A stretch of 64,000 nt of DNA, from assembly GCA_002104905.1 (NCBI GenBank), contig MCFE01000015.1:1-64000 (forward strand). The letters are read 5' to 3'. Position numbers and translations under genes: made by a program. The DNA comes from Basidiobolus meristosporus CBS 931.73 (taxonomy: Eukaryota > Basidiobolomycota > Basidiobolomycetes > Basidiobolales > Basidiobolaceae). Of the stretch, positions 46,905 to 57,834 are shown piece after piece; positions within the stretch are counted from its first letter, which is position 1, and each line of letters starts with the position of its first letter. Under the pieces are notes generated by a model. It saw only the letters and a list, made by a program, of their open reading frames with translations. It was not told the origin of the DNA and did not search any database.

Positions 46905-47559
46905 ATGGTGGTCCTAAATAACAACTCCGAAATGCTCATACCAATGCAGAATCTCAGTAGTGATATATCCAAGGATTTCCGGAGTCGAGACGACTCCCCC
47001 TGCCTCGCTGTCTGCTCCATCCTTCGCACTTCCACGTGTCACAAGGAAAACCATTATTATAGCCTGGGTAGCCGAGCATCGTGGTGCTTTTGATGTCCCT
47101 TCCGTTACTTCGTCTGACGGTGACGGAAGGAAAACCGAGATCGGACTGGCCTCCAGGGCTACCAGTGGGTTAGTGGCCTCGACCAACTTCGCCCACCGGC
47201 TGCTCCACCTTCCTGAAGGCTCGTTTCGTAAAATCGACGCCGTGCTAGCCATCGCATCACGTGGGGTGGACGGGATCAAGCCCAACGAGTGGCTGGGATT
47301 CATATCGGAGCAAACACTGTTCCTCAGCCCACCCGACTCAGCAGGCTGGGCGGAGAGCGAATTCCGCGAGTCGTTGATGTCCATCTTGGAATTGGCAGAC
47401 ACCGTACTCAAGTGTGAGAAGCTGGTCATTTGCATGCCCAAAGAAAATCCGGAGACCCCATCTTTGCTACGCGCGTTCATGTACATAGGGTTCGAAATGG
47501 TCCACCCGTCAGTATACAATCCACAACCAGAATACCTACTTCTTGGTTACGAGCTTTAG
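46905..47559 (+). CDS. Ornithine decarboxylase antizyme (programmed +1 frameshift)
   Basis: ORF1 (46905-47093, 62 codons) starts MVVLNNNSEMLIPMQ and ends ASWCF then TGA. Shifting +1 at TTT-TGA (47088-47093) joins it to ORF2, which continues DVPSVTSSDGDG from 47092 and ends at 47559, giving 217 residues. The ORF2 C-terminus is antizyme: FRESLMSILELADTVLKCEK, LVICMPKENPETPSLLRAFM, YIGFEMVHPS. Antizyme binds ornithine decarboxylase monomers, sends them to the proteasome without ubiquitin and blocks polyamine uptake; polyamines stimulate the frameshift, closing the loop. The context UGG-UGC-UUU-UGA-U parallels the UGG-UGC-UCC-UGA-U of other antizymes, with the P-site codon changed. No introns. 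Without the shift only a 62-residue peptide is made. Confidence 0.93.
47088..47130 (+). promoter_or_regulatory. Antizyme +1 frameshift site and 3' hairpin
   Basis: The slip site TTT-TGA-T is at 47088-47094. After a 4-nt spacer, 47098-47108 (CCTTCCGTTAC) pairs with 47120-47130 (GTGACGGAAGG): 11 bp with one G-U pair. The 11-nt loop (TTCGTCTGACG) can itself form a 3-bp mini-stem. Position and strength fit a recoding stimulator. Confidence 0.75.
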
Positions 47560-48017
47560 AAAAGCATGGAGCAACTGATGGCTGAGACCGAGTGTATTTT
47601 AAATTGGAACCGAAAACGATCTAGTCTATTTAGTGCGTGGGCTCTCGAATATCTATAGCAATGTTGTGTTCTGCTTGTTTGTACCAAGAAAATAAATCTG
47701 TATTCATGAACACGTCATCACCAATCGGGTGCCCTTGCTGCAGTGGTGTATCGACTCGTCTCTTACTAAAGAATTTATTTTAACTAGTGATGATGGGTGG
47801 ATGGGAACTAATCCTATAAACTAGTGGTGGTAGCAAAGAAAATAAAACCAATGAAGGAACAATGGCGGAAACTAGGGTTTGACGTGAGAAGGGTTCACAA
47901 TGCATGGTTCGTTCGAGAGTAGTGGGTGGACAAACAGCTATCATGTTCCTGGTCACCGGTCGTTCATCCGGAGCCTCACCCTAACTCCTGACACCATCGC
48001 AATTATAGTTGGGCTCG
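47560..48017. other. Intergenic between convergent antizyme and SEC24
   Basis: AATAAA near 47690 may serve the antizyme mRNA. No gene seen. Confidence 0.5.
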
Positions 48018-51000
48018 TCATAAGTCGCTCGTATCGATCAATTCGTTCTGGATTTGTCGGTGAATGAAGCACAAGTAGTCTACATATGTCATGTTGTCGT
48101 TGTTTTTGTCTTCCACCATGAGATTGATGAACTCCAGTTCTGACTGATCCATTTGATGGCGGACTATTTGTAGGCTTGGATAGCGTGATTTATCGTCTTG
48201 AAGTCGGGCTATAAGCGCGCGGATCTGGTGGGATGTGGCATTCTCTAGCTTAGGAAGGCTTTGGAGCTTGGGATTGATCTCTTGTAGCGTACCCACTCCG
48301 AAAACCTGTTCCAAAAACTCCTTGGGGATCTGGCTGCCTATCCAAAGCATCAAGGTTAATCCATTTTCGACCAAATAGGCTCCTGTGAGCTCCATGCGGG
48401 CGTATGAATCTCGGATCATTGGTGGCATCGAGAGGATGTTGTGCTCGTTGGGGACACAAGCATTTTCGGGAAGCGTGTGGAGTGGAATAAGGTGTGGATA
48501 TAGGAGTGATGTTGATTGGGCAACACCGATGCTATTCAGGTAGCGCATGAACGATATACGTGAATCAACCGAAATATCAACCCCATTTCTGAATGCTCTA
48601 GACTTGAGGATCGTGAGGGCGTACAGCGGGAACAACTTGAAGGCCTCCGGCAAAATCAACTGACCTGGGGATGTGGAGGTAGCGCAATGCTTTCGATAGG
48701 CCGCCAGTATCCTAACGCATTTTTGCGTCAGTTTTTCTCGGACCGTTTTCAGAGGGGATACGAGACTTTGAGCAACCGCTTCCTTACAAAGCAGATTGAT
48801 GGTAGTATCCATTTCAGCATATCTGAACATATTCCCCATCAATGTGGTGACAGGCACGCTCAAGTTATGCAGACGGATTCTTCGTTGTCCAGAAGAAGTA
48901 GTATACAATAATGCACATTGGAATGTGGCGTCTGTCTTTTCATCGACCTTGGCATCATGCTTAAGTAAGACTGCCACACTCTTGTCACAGTCCAATCCAC
49001 CGAACTCTACGTCAGTAGCATTTCTCATGTAGAAGTTTCCAAAATGGTCATCCAAGCTGAATCCATTAGAACAACGGACTCTCATGATTCCATTGAACCC
49101 GAATTTTCGACTGACATTGCGCTGAAGCTCTCGGGTGAATTTCACTCCATCTTTTTGCGGGTTGAAGTTCATGAAATGATGGATGTCGCCACCAGTCGAG
49201 CTGGCCAAAGCCCCAATCGTTGCAACATCCACGTATGAGTTGGGGAATAGAAATAGATCAACACTGATGCCAGACTCAACCATTTCCGTAGTCAAACTCT
49301 TGTAGAATGTGTCTTGAGGAGAATACATGGTATACTCTTTGTCAGTTCCATTTAGCTTGGGATCATCTCTATTCTTCAAAGTACCGGGCCCGAAAATTGG
49401 CAACGATGTATGGAACGCAAATATCTTCCCACCGAGATCTTTCTAACAATTCAATCATAATCAGAGACTACCTGTGAAAGAACAGCGGGTAACCGGATTA
49501 CTAACCAATGCCATATACGCAGATTGCATTGCTGCCCCAAGTACAGGCTCAACCACGCGATTGTTGGCGAACATAGAGGGTAAACTCTCAAGTAGATTCT
49601 CGATAATATCTCTACATCAGTATTCCATTGAACAAGTTAGCAAACTAGCGAAATCCAAACATAATACTACGTAAAGCACCTTGATTCCATAGGGTCGACG
49701 AGAAAACCTTCATTCAAAGGTACAAACATGTCAAACACGTCAGGAACGATCATCATCTGAGCTTGCTCCAGATTCGGCTATCCAGGTTCACGTTAGATAA
49801 AGGATAATGCTGAATGAAAAACAATTTACTCTTACCGAAAGATTGTAGAAATGAACACTCCTATCATAGGTCATGATGCCCACCCTGACTCCTGGCTCGA
49901 TCCCCTTGCCGGAGTAAATGGCTTCGCGAACTGCTTGGACACATGATTGCAGCATTCCACTTTGGATAGAGTTCCAGGTGACATCAATCGCAAATATGAA
50001 TGAGGCGGGGACTGGCGGGCGGTTACAGTAATCCTATAACAAATTGTGGAAAAGCCAAGATGTTAAGCACAGCAAGATAATTGAAAATAATCAGGCATTT
50101 CAATACGGTACCTTGGTAGCAGCAAATTCCACACTGCCAAACCTCAACTCTGGTCTTGCTTCGATATCCAATCGACGGCCATTCATATCCAAATTGCAAA
50201 AATATTCCTCGGGAACTTCAGAGTTGAAGGTTGTTGGGTTAACATCGTTTCGAAGCAAGCAAGTATCTAATTTAGGGTACCTTCATTGGCAAATTGGCAG
50301 AGATTACAGATAAACTTGCGACCACCATCAACAAACGTGACAAAGGGATTGATGTATGCCTGACAACGATTACAACGAATAGGCCCATTCTCACCGAAGT
50401 CGACTAGCTGAAGTGGGGCCTACATCGATTTATGGTGAGATGATTAGCAATCGATGAAAAACGTGGTCGAATACGGATCTAGATTAAATGTACCTCATCA
50501 CTACGTAACTCTGCCAGAGGTTGTATAATCATACCTAGCGGTAAATCGGAATTATGTAGCAAGTCCGTTGTAGCCGGGACATTGTACATGGTCATACGCA
50601 TAAATCTTGGGTTAGAGCAACCTATATCCCAAGAATGGTTAATTTCTCCACCCAACTAAAGAAAGGGTTCACTCTTACCCTCGTCAATAGCCTTAAAATC
50701 ACTACTGGCCAGGGGAACACTGGTTCTTGAGTAGGTCATGTATGGAGCATCTACAAAATTCTTTTGATTTTGCTCCTGGACAGCAATCGGGGATGGAATT
50801 TGGTCAGGATCAATTCGATTTCTCGGTGGATTCTCCATGGTAGGTCTACCAATGTTAGGGGGGACCGGTTGGTTGAGTGGTGGCATCATTGCCTGTGGCT
50901 GACCTTGAATAGGTCTGAAGTTTGCCATGGCTGGATTTTGAACAGGTGCTTGGCTTCCCATAGGGCTATACAATGATGGAGCCTGTTGCTGCGAGGGTAA

Positions 51001-51834
51001 TGAACTCGGCATATTTTGGGGAGGTTGAGTAGCGGGAAACCCGGAAGGATTAACTGGGTTACCATCCGGGCCCAAGAAAACCCGTTTAGGCCTAGGTGCC
51101 GGTCTGTTGGCATTATGCTATATAATCATGGAACATGAAATACTGAGTTTCTATCGATAAATGGCAAGGAACAGATTGAACGGCTCTACCTCGAAATGCT
51201 GATTTTGTTGCAAGTTTAGATTACCCATTTGGTTGGATAATTGGTCGCTAGGATTGATAGGTCTAGGAACACCCGGGCCAGGGATAGGTTGACCACCAGG
51301 GCGTTGAGGAGCTGGGAAACCCTGCGGCAAAGTATTGTGTGCGTGAGGAGGAAAACCAGCAGGGCTAACTGGCGGCCTTCCATGAGATTGCATTCCATTC
51401 GGTTGATGAGGACGTGGTTGTAAATTACCACCCTCTTGAGGTATTGGTGGTATGGCACCGGATATACCTTGAGGTGGACGTTGCATATTGCCTAATACGC
51501 AAAATAGCTGTTAGGGATTAAGGCCCAAAATATAATTGATGTAACTAGCACTCGAACTACCTGTCGGATTCCCTCCTGCAGGAGGGCGTTGAGTTTGTGG
51601 TCTGGGTATCATTCCAGGCCTTTGACCCGGAGGATGGTGTCCTAAGGTACCAGGTGGTGGGGGTCTACTTCCAGGTGGGCGCATTCCAGGATTTAAAGTG
51701 GGCGGACGATGATCTCCAGGAGCGAGCGGGTTAAAATTTGGATGTCTAGGTTGTGCCGAATTTATCGGACGACCTTGGCCAGAGTAAGAGTCCCCGTAAG
51801 AATTCTGATTGTACGGTTGCTGTTGCGAATCCAT
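48018..51834 (-). CDS. COPII coat cargo adaptor Sec24
   Basis: A multi-exon gene from ATG 51834 to the stop at 48018. The N-terminal 300 residues are Pro/Gln/Asn-rich (for example PPGSRPPPPGTLGHHPPGQR) and disordered. Then the order is that of Sec24: SNPRFMRMTMYNVPAT, the zinc finger CNRCQAYINPFVTF...FICNLCQ, the trunk VPASFIFAIDVTWNSIQSGM, HFYNLSPNLEQAQMMIVPDV and DLGGKIFAFHTSLPIFGPG, the helical part, and a gelsolin repeat (LTGAYLVENGLTLMLWIGSQ) near the C-terminus. Sec24 selects cargo into COPII vesicles at ER exit sites. The zinc finger and trunk resemble the Sec24C/D-Sfb3/Lst1 branch more than Sec24A/B, by eye. Exon junctions at the two Pro-rich parts restore frame (NPTG/NMQRPP and HFE/HNANRP). 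Confidence 0.93.
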
Positions 51835-52957
51835 ACTGGATGTTCAAAACTAGAATTATATGCGTGGGCTTGGATAATATGTGTGTAAATGTTGGGCAAA
51901 TACTCTGTTGGCACTTTTAAGGAAGAAATATTTCAATGAAATTCAATAGCAAGTGGAAGCGCTTTAAGATCTTCTTAGATTGAGCCTCTCTCTCTTGCTC
52001 TCTTAATGTGTTAGAAAATTAGGTAAAATATGGATTCAAGGGACTTTCGGCTTAAACATCTACGTAAAACGAACACGCAGCTTGCAATGCAATCATGGAG
52101 CCATAAAAAATCATAATAATAATCAAACTCATCAAAGGATAGTTAAGATGCGCATGAGTATACATTGTTGTTATATACATATAATTGAGTTGTTTCTATA
52201 CTAAAATTCCAGCAGGAGCATTGAGTGTGACTGACAGCATTTATCAAAAATGAGTTGTCAGGCGAAATCAAGACAAACTGTTATATTTTATCAGCCAATA
52301 ATTTCCCGCCACCTCCATTTACAATGTTCAGGCAACAGCACCACTTGGTTAACCCTACGACCACTCCACACACTACAACAGCAACCGTATAGTCTACACT
52401 TATGTTGCAACAAAACAGATTGCTGGAGTGCTACTCCGGAGTAATTGACAGTCTCGGCTCAAATACATAACCTCACTACATCACCAAACCTGCCTTTTTT
52501 AGCATAGATTGGGTTTTCATTTATTCTCACATATCCCAAGAGAACTGTTGAAACTACATGTTCTCACCACGGCCAATGCATCCAGTGTGCATATCCATAG
52601 TATACGCATCAAATTTCCTTCACCAGAGAGCAGTACCGTTTGCACCAAAATCATGGACTAGGTGGACCAGTAGAGCAACGACCAGGGTATCTATACGTCA
52701 ATCTTTCCAAATGCACTGCACTTATTGGGCTGTTTTAGTAACAGAATTTCCTAGGATTACCAATGATTTAGCCTCAAAGATTGGTTGAGTGTTTCAATTG
52801 CGGTCTCACTGATGTTAAACAACCAGGCATTTATGGTAGGCAAGCTCACTGTATCACGCCAACAGGTCATTTTTCTTCTCATCGGGATGGGTTCTTTCCT
52901 CCAGTTGGATATAAATGTGGGCCTGCTCGCCTTAAGAACGTCACCAAATAATTCATC
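51835..52957. other. Divergent promoter region SEC24 / aldehyde dehydrogenase
   Basis: 1.1 kb between divergent starts. Only short ORFs without domains; no RNA gene seen. It presumably holds both promoters. Confidence 0.5.
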
Positions 52958-54460
52958 ATGGGCGTTAGCAAAGACACTACTTCTCAAACTCTTCAATTGC
53001 CTAATGGAGGCTCCATCCAAGTGAACACTAACTTGTTCATCAATGGTGAATTTGTTGCTTCCCAGAGTGGTAAATCCTTTGATACCGTCAATCCTGTAAC
53101 TGAGGAAGTTATCTGCCAAGTGGCTGAGGCTGACGAAAAGGATATTGATATTGCTGTGAAGGCTGCCACCGATGCATTCTACAACGGCTGGGTCAACACC
53201 ACTGGCCCTGAGCGTGGTCGCTTGCTTTACAAGTTGGCTGATTTGTTGGAGGAGCACGCTGATGAATTAGCTGCCCTTGAGTCCCTCGACAACGGTAAGA
53301 CTGTCGCCGTTGCCAAGACTGCTGATATTCGCCTTGCAATTGAATGCTATCGCTACTATGCTGGTTGGGCCGACAAGATCCACGGCAAGGTTATTTCAAC
53401 CGCCAATCCTGAACAATTCGCCTACACTCGCCATGAGCCTATTGGTGTTGTAGGTTGCATTATTCCATGGAATTTCCCTCTCTTGATGCAATCCTGGAAG
53501 CTTGGCCCTGCTCTTGCTACCGGCAACACCGTCGTTATGAAGCTTGCTGAGCAGACCCCCTTGTCTGGCTTGCATGTTGCCCGTTTCATTAAGGAAGCCG
53601 GATTCCCGCCAGGTGTCGTCAACATCATCAACGGTTTTGGTAAAGTTGCTGGAGCTGCTTTGGCTTCCCACAAGGATGTCCACAAGATTGCCTTTACCGG
53701 CTCTACCATTACTGGACGTACCATCATGAAGGCCGCCGCTGATAGCAACCTCAAGAAGATCTCCCTTGAATTGGGAGGTAAGAGTCCCAACATCGTTTTC
53801 GCCGACGCCGATCTTGAGAAGGCTGTGGAATGGGCCAGCACTGGTATCTTCTTCAACCATGGACAAACTTGCTGTGCTGGTTCGAGAATCTATGTTCAAG
53901 AAGATGTGTATGACGAATTCTTGGAGAAATTCAAGCAGAAGACTAACTCCATCAAACTTGGAGATCCATTCCATCCCGAAACCACCCAAGGTCCATTGGT
54001 TTCTAAGCTTCAATTCGACCGCGTTATGGGATACATCGAAGCCGGCAAAAAAGAAGGCGCCACCTGCCAATTGGGAGGAGGCAGATGGGGCAAGGTTGGA
54101 TACTTCGTTGAGCCTACCATCTTCACTGATGTTCGTGAAGACATGACAATCATGAAAGAAGAAATCTTCGGCCCTGTTGTAGCCATTACCAAGTTCAAAG
54201 ATGAGAAAGAGGTAATCGAGAAGGCTCATTGCACTGAATACGGCTTAGCTGCTGCCGTCTTCACTAAGGATGTTTCCAAGGCTATTCGTATCTCCAACAG
54301 CCTCCAGGCCGGTACCGTTTGGGTCAATTGCTACAATACTTTCGATGCTAGCACACCATTTGGTGGTTACAAAGAATCCGGAATTGGCCGCGAATTGGGC
54401 AAGTATGCTTTGGATTTGTACACCCAAGTCAAATCAGTCAAGATCAACCTTGCTGGATAA
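52958..54460 (+). CDS. NAD(P)-dependent aldehyde dehydrogenase
   Basis: A single 500-residue exon, unusual in this intron-rich stretch. The start MGVSKDTTSQTLQLPNGGSI has no mitochondrial presequence, so the enzyme is probably cytosolic. Motifs: CIIPWNFPLLMQSWKLGPAL, FTGSTITGRTIM (cofactor loop), LELGGKSPNIVF (general-base Glu), and FNHGQTCCAGSRIYVQE (nucleophilic Cys). EEIFGPVVAI and TPFGGYKESGIGRELGKYAL are the C-terminal signature. It oxidises aldehydes such as acetaldehyde to acids (Ald4/5/6-ALDH1/2 class). The cofactor segment reads VVMKLAEQTPLS; most ALDHs have KPAE at this point. Lack of introns and strong codon regularity suggest high expression, or arrival by retroposition. Confidence 0.95.
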   Translation: MGVSKDTTSQTLQLPNGGSIQVNTNLFINGEFVASQSGKSFDTVNPVTEEVICQVAEADEKDIDIAVKAATDAFYNGWVNTTGPERGRLLYKLADLLEEHADELAALESLDNGKTVAVAKTADIRLAIECYRYYAGWADKIHGKVISTANPEQFAYTRHEPIGVVGCIIPWNFPLLMQSWKLGPALATGNTVVMKLAEQTPLSGLHVARFIKEAGFPPGVVNIINGFGKVAGAALASHKDVHKIAFTGSTITGRTIMKAAADSNLKKISLELGGKSPNIVFADADLEKAVEWASTGIFFNHGQTCCAGSRIYVQEDVYDEFLEKFKQKTNSIKLGDPFHPETTQGPLVSKLQFDRVMGYIEAGKKEGATCQLGGGRWGKVGYFVEPTIFTDVREDMTIMKEEIFGPVVAITKFKDEKEVIEKAHCTEYGLAAAVFTKDVSKAIRISNSLQAGTVWVNCYNTFDASTPFGGYKESGIGRELGKYALDLYTQVKSVKINLAG

Positions 54461-54835
54461 GTAGCACAAATTCAACAGCATATGCACATACCTACGTAAT
54501 CAACTGTGAATAAATTATATTGTAAACCCAATGCATCGGAAATGGACAAGAAGACACAATAGAGGCATTCGGTTATACAATTGCCTCATTCAATTGTTGA
54601 GGCCTCCTGCTCTGTAATCATCAACGTAACGTTGGATACTAGATAAATGTATTAATGCTGCCAATCTTTCCGTATTAATCGTCAACATTGTTGATTGGCG
54701 CATTTGGCACCATTGCTTTAAATTACATTTCCCAAAACGTAGTGTTTTCCCACAAAGATTGTGGAAAGAAATTTTCGAGATTTTCATAGATTCCAAGGAT
54801 TTCCTAGGTACTGCTCTTGTAACTTGGTGTTGGAC

Positions 54836-56089
54836 ATGATGCATGGATTGAATAAATGTATTCCAAACCGACGCAGTATTCTCCATCGTTTTTACAGTAG
54901 ATTAGGCCATTTTGATTCTCCCCGCTCGCTTTCTACCACCAAGGAGCAGACAAAGGCCCACATCGCTTTGAAAGTTGCTTATTTGGGTTGGGATTACCAT
55001 GGGTTTGCACGACACAATCTTCTTCCCACTATCGAAGGAAACTTGTTCACTGCTTTAGAAAAAACCCACCTGATCCAGTCCATCGAGCATGCGAAATATA
55101 GCCGCTGTGGCCGTACTGATGCTGGTGTCAGTGCTTTTAGCCAGGTGATTGGTCTGGAGATAAATCAAAAGTCACCTCAACAAACAGGCAATAGGATTGT
55201 AAGCATGCTGAACTCTAATCTCCCTAAAGATATTCGGGTCCTGAATTGGGCACGCACCGAATCCCATTTCGATGCAAGACATGACTGTCTCTCCAGAACC
55301 TACAAGTATTATTTTCCACGGCAGAATTTGAACCTGGAATTGATGCAGAAAGCAGCCGAAAAGTTTGTCGGTACCCAAGACTTTCGAAATTTCTGCAAAG
55401 TTCGAGGGGCAAAGCAACAGTCGGAATACAGAAGGACTATTTATCAGGTTGCAATCGAGCCTTCCAAGACACTCGCTCACTTGACAAGCCCAGAGCGACA
55501 GCTGTGTGAACTCACCATTCGTGGGCGTTCCTTTCTATGGCACCAAGTGCGTTGTATGACTGCTATACTATTCCTGGTTGGCCAAGGCTTGGAATCCCCC
55601 AGTATCGTAGATTATTTATTAAATATAGAGAGTACTCCCTCGAAACCGCACTATGAAATGGCATGCGAAACACCCCTAGTGTTGTATGATTCAGAGTATA
55701 AGCATCTAAAATGGAATACCTCGACTACCCCAGATTTAGTCGCCATGTACTGGCTACAGCGACACCTGGAGCGTGAGTGGCAACGCAAGGTTAATGAAGC
55801 CGTTGTATTAGAGAATCTGCTGGATTCGTTTGGCCGAACGATAGTCACTCCACCGTCGCTTGGAAGCAGTCTATCTTGGAGTGAGTATTGGGAGAAAGGA
55901 GAGGTCCAAGTGAGAGGTGAGGGTACTGATGTTATATTAGGAGGAGGCAAAGATAGCCGGGTTAGAAAATACAAATCGCTCACAGAGCGTCAATGTGGGT
56001 TACCTGTAGAGGAACTCAACAAGCGATTCTTGGCACGGAAGAAGGGACAAGCCCCCTCGTATGTAAGATCCTTAATAAAACCTAATTAG
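54836..56089 (+). CDS. DEG1: tRNA pseudouridine synthase Pus3/Deg1
   Basis: Single exon, 417 residues from ATG 54836 (MMHGLNKCIPNRRSILHRFY), the first in-frame ATG; the 12-residue stretch after it is Arg-rich and could act in mitochondrial targeting. TruA-family motifs: KVAYLGWDYHGFARHN, YSRCGRTDAGVSAFSQVIGL (catalytic Asp), HFDARHDCLSRTYKYYFPRQ, FVGTQDFRNFCKV and RGRSFLWHQVRCMTAILFLV. Pus3/Deg1 makes pseudouridine at tRNA positions 38 and 39. The C-terminal extension with SLTERQCGLPVEELNKRF is typical of the eukaryotic Pus3 branch. Intronless like its ALDH neighbour. Confidence 0.93.
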   Translation: MMHGLNKCIPNRRSILHRFYSRLGHFDSPRSLSTTKEQTKAHIALKVAYLGWDYHGFARHNLLPTIEGNLFTALEKTHLIQSIEHAKYSRCGRTDAGVSAFSQVIGLEINQKSPQQTGNRIVSMLNSNLPKDIRVLNWARTESHFDARHDCLSRTYKYYFPRQNLNLELMQKAAEKFVGTQDFRNFCKVRGAKQQSEYRRTIYQVAIEPSKTLAHLTSPERQLCELTIRGRSFLWHQVRCMTAILFLVGQGLESPSIVDYLLNIESTPSKPHYEMACETPLVLYDSEYKHLKWNTSTTPDLVAMYWLQRHLEREWQRKVNEAVVLENLLDSFGRTIVTPPSLGSSLSWSEYWEKGEVQVRGEGTDVILGGGKDSRVRKYKSLTERQCGLPVEELNKRFLARKKGQAPSYVRSLIKPN

Positions 56090-56266
56090 CAAGTCCATGG
56101 CCGAAGTGCGAGCATTCTATCAGACATGGTTGTCAGAACTTGGGCCATATGAAGAAACTACCTTTTTGTGGAGATGACGTCAAATATGGTCGATTAGTTG
56201 GGTTTATTTATGGTCTAACTTTAGATATCCCGTTCTAGGTGGGTATTAAGGTTGGCTGAATATATA

Positions 56267-56992
56267 CTAAGCCATCACGTTGTCATACTGAATTCCCTCA
56301 ATTCCATTCCCACGCATGCTACGACGCACATTTCCTTCAAAATGACGACGATCAGTCCGCAAATCTTGCGCAGCCTCTACAAAAAAAAGAAACATGTCAC
56401 GTTAGCTACAACTCGTAGAAGGTGAAGTGAGATTGGAGGGTTAGGACCTTTGTTCAAAGGGTCATCAGCATTAGGCTCGAGGAATAGATATTGTAGCCCG
56501 ATCATAACGGAGTTGATATTCAGTACTGGCTTCCAGTCTTCACGCAGTATATTCAAGCAAATGTTTCCGTCAAGATCGATGTTGGGGTGGTATATCTGTA
56601 GGGAGGGAGTGAATAGCCGGTTAGCTCTGTTTCTGAATCCGACATCCTATTATGTTGTACCTTCTGAATGCAATGAATCTTTGGTGGTTCGTGGGGATAA
56701 TTGTTGTTGATTTTGATGGTGAACTTGAATTCACCGCCTTTGTAGAAGCCTTCGTCCGGTCTAATACTCAAATTGAAGTTTAAAAGATCCTCAGGAGAAG
56801 GAAAAGTCACCTCCATAGTTTTGGGCAACTCGAGCTCCGAAAGATCTACAGAATTCTGTTGCGTTAAACCCAGCTCTGTTCAGGAATTACGGAATCTTTA
56901 CCTTTCTGGACTCGGATCTGAGCAGCACTGATTTTTGGCTTCCTCTTCTCCGCGGCTGCGGCCTCTTTCTTCATGCTGAAAAGTTTGATCAT
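56267..56992 (-). CDS. UBC12: NEDD8-conjugating enzyme Ubc12
   Basis: Minus-strand, about four or five exons from ATG 56992. The N-terminal tail [20 protein letters not shown] is the Ubc12-specific extension that docks in the NEDD8 E1. Then [58 protein letters not shown] and, in the next exon, [20 protein letters not shown], with the active-site Cys in NICLNIL and HPN just before it. [18 protein letters not shown] and [15 protein letters not shown] follow. Ubc12 charges cullins with NEDD8 and so activates SCF ligases, the class the F-box gene further right would feed. Exon boundaries at 3' end are approximate. Confidence 0.93.
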
Positions 56993-57312
56993 GTTTTGTG
57001 TTTCTCTCCTCTAGTAAGGGATGGAAAAGGAAAGAAATCGATAGACTTGACAGATAATCGAGTGAAAAATCTAAGGTTGCCTCCGCAACGGTATCTAGGC
57101 GATTCGAGTTCATTGGTGATTGTAACTTCCCTGCACAATCATAAAATGAGTAATCAGCTATGACAGCCACTGGTATGTGTAATGGATTTTATTTCGATTG
57201 TGATGTGTACAAGTAATTGAAATTGCTAGGATTTTGATTAATTTGTGGGAGATAACATCACTGATGGCTGGTAAATCAGTCAGTATCATTGAACTTGGGC
57301 CAAGAGACTTTC

Positions 57313-57759
57313 CTATTGCCTAGGGAGGGCATTACGGATGTTGTTGTAAAGGTTTTGAGCGGAAGCAGCAACGGTGCCAACATAAGGCTCGACAGTGGAG
57401 CGCACAGTTTCGATGACTTCATTGGTGGGCTTCTTGATCAATGGGAATTTACTCTCCAAGAAGTCCAACGATTGACAACCAAGGTTATCAAGTTGCTGGA
57501 TCTGGCTTTGGAAATAATTCTGGATAGGCTTGACCACTTGGACAGCAGTGGTGAAGGCAGTGTTGGCAGTGTCGGCAACAAGGTGAACAGCACGAGAGTT
57601 GGATTGATCTACATAGCTCTTTACCGCGTTGACACCATCCTGGACAATGGGGATTTCGTAGATGCGTGACACAATGTGAAGCTCTTCGGTATGGGAGGAG
57701 CCGTTTTGATGGCCGTTCTGTTTGGGGGATTGCTCCTTTTCTCCAGATTCTTTGCTCAT
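57313..57759 (-). CDS. Perilipin-like lipid-droplet protein (copy 1)
   Basis: Single exon, 148 residues (MSKESGEKEQSPKQNGHQNG). After a polar N-terminus come RIYEIPIVQDGVNAVKSYVD and HLVADTANTAFTTAVQVVKP, then LDNLGCQSLDFLESKFPLIK, KPTNEVIETVRSTVEPYV. The pattern LxCxxLDxLExKxPxIxxPT is shared with the perilipin/PAT family and its fungal members (MPL1/CAP20-type), which coat triacylglycerol droplets. The upstream repeat of amphipathic 11-residue-like turns fits. It is shorter than animal perilipins. A second, related gene lies 621 bp further right in the same orientation. A TATA-type element (minus strand TATAAAAG, 57827-57834) sits 68-75 bp upstream. Confidence 0.8.
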   Translation of the reverse strand: MSKESGEKEQSPKQNGHQNGSSHTEELHIVSRIYEIPIVQDGVNAVKSYVDQSNSRAVHLVADTANTAFTTAVQVVKPIQNYFQSQIQQLDNLGCQSLDFLESKFPLIKKPTNEVIETVRSTVEPYVGTVAASAQNLYNNIRNALPRQ

Positions 57760-57826
57760 TAGTGTGGGAAGGGAAGGTTGACTCTAAATAAGCGAGAGGA
57801 TGCGGAGATAGCTGGGAGCGCTAGCG

Positions 57827-57834
57827 CTTTTATA
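57827..57834 (-). promoter_or_regulatory. TATA box of perilipin-like copy 1
   Basis: TATAAAAG on the minus strand, 68-75 bp upstream of the ATG at 57759. A very similar element and distance occur in copy 2. Confidence 0.6.

Noticed and set aside
46960-47559. Antizyme ORF2 starting independently at 46960
   Set aside because: Its upstream part overlaps ORF1 in another frame; family knowledge and the TTT-TGA context favour +1 frameshifting from ORF1.
53396-54229. 277-codon minus-strand ORF inside the aldehyde dehydrogenase gene
   Set aside because: It lies antisense to a strongly conserved enzyme and has no domain; codon bias of the sense strand explains its openness.
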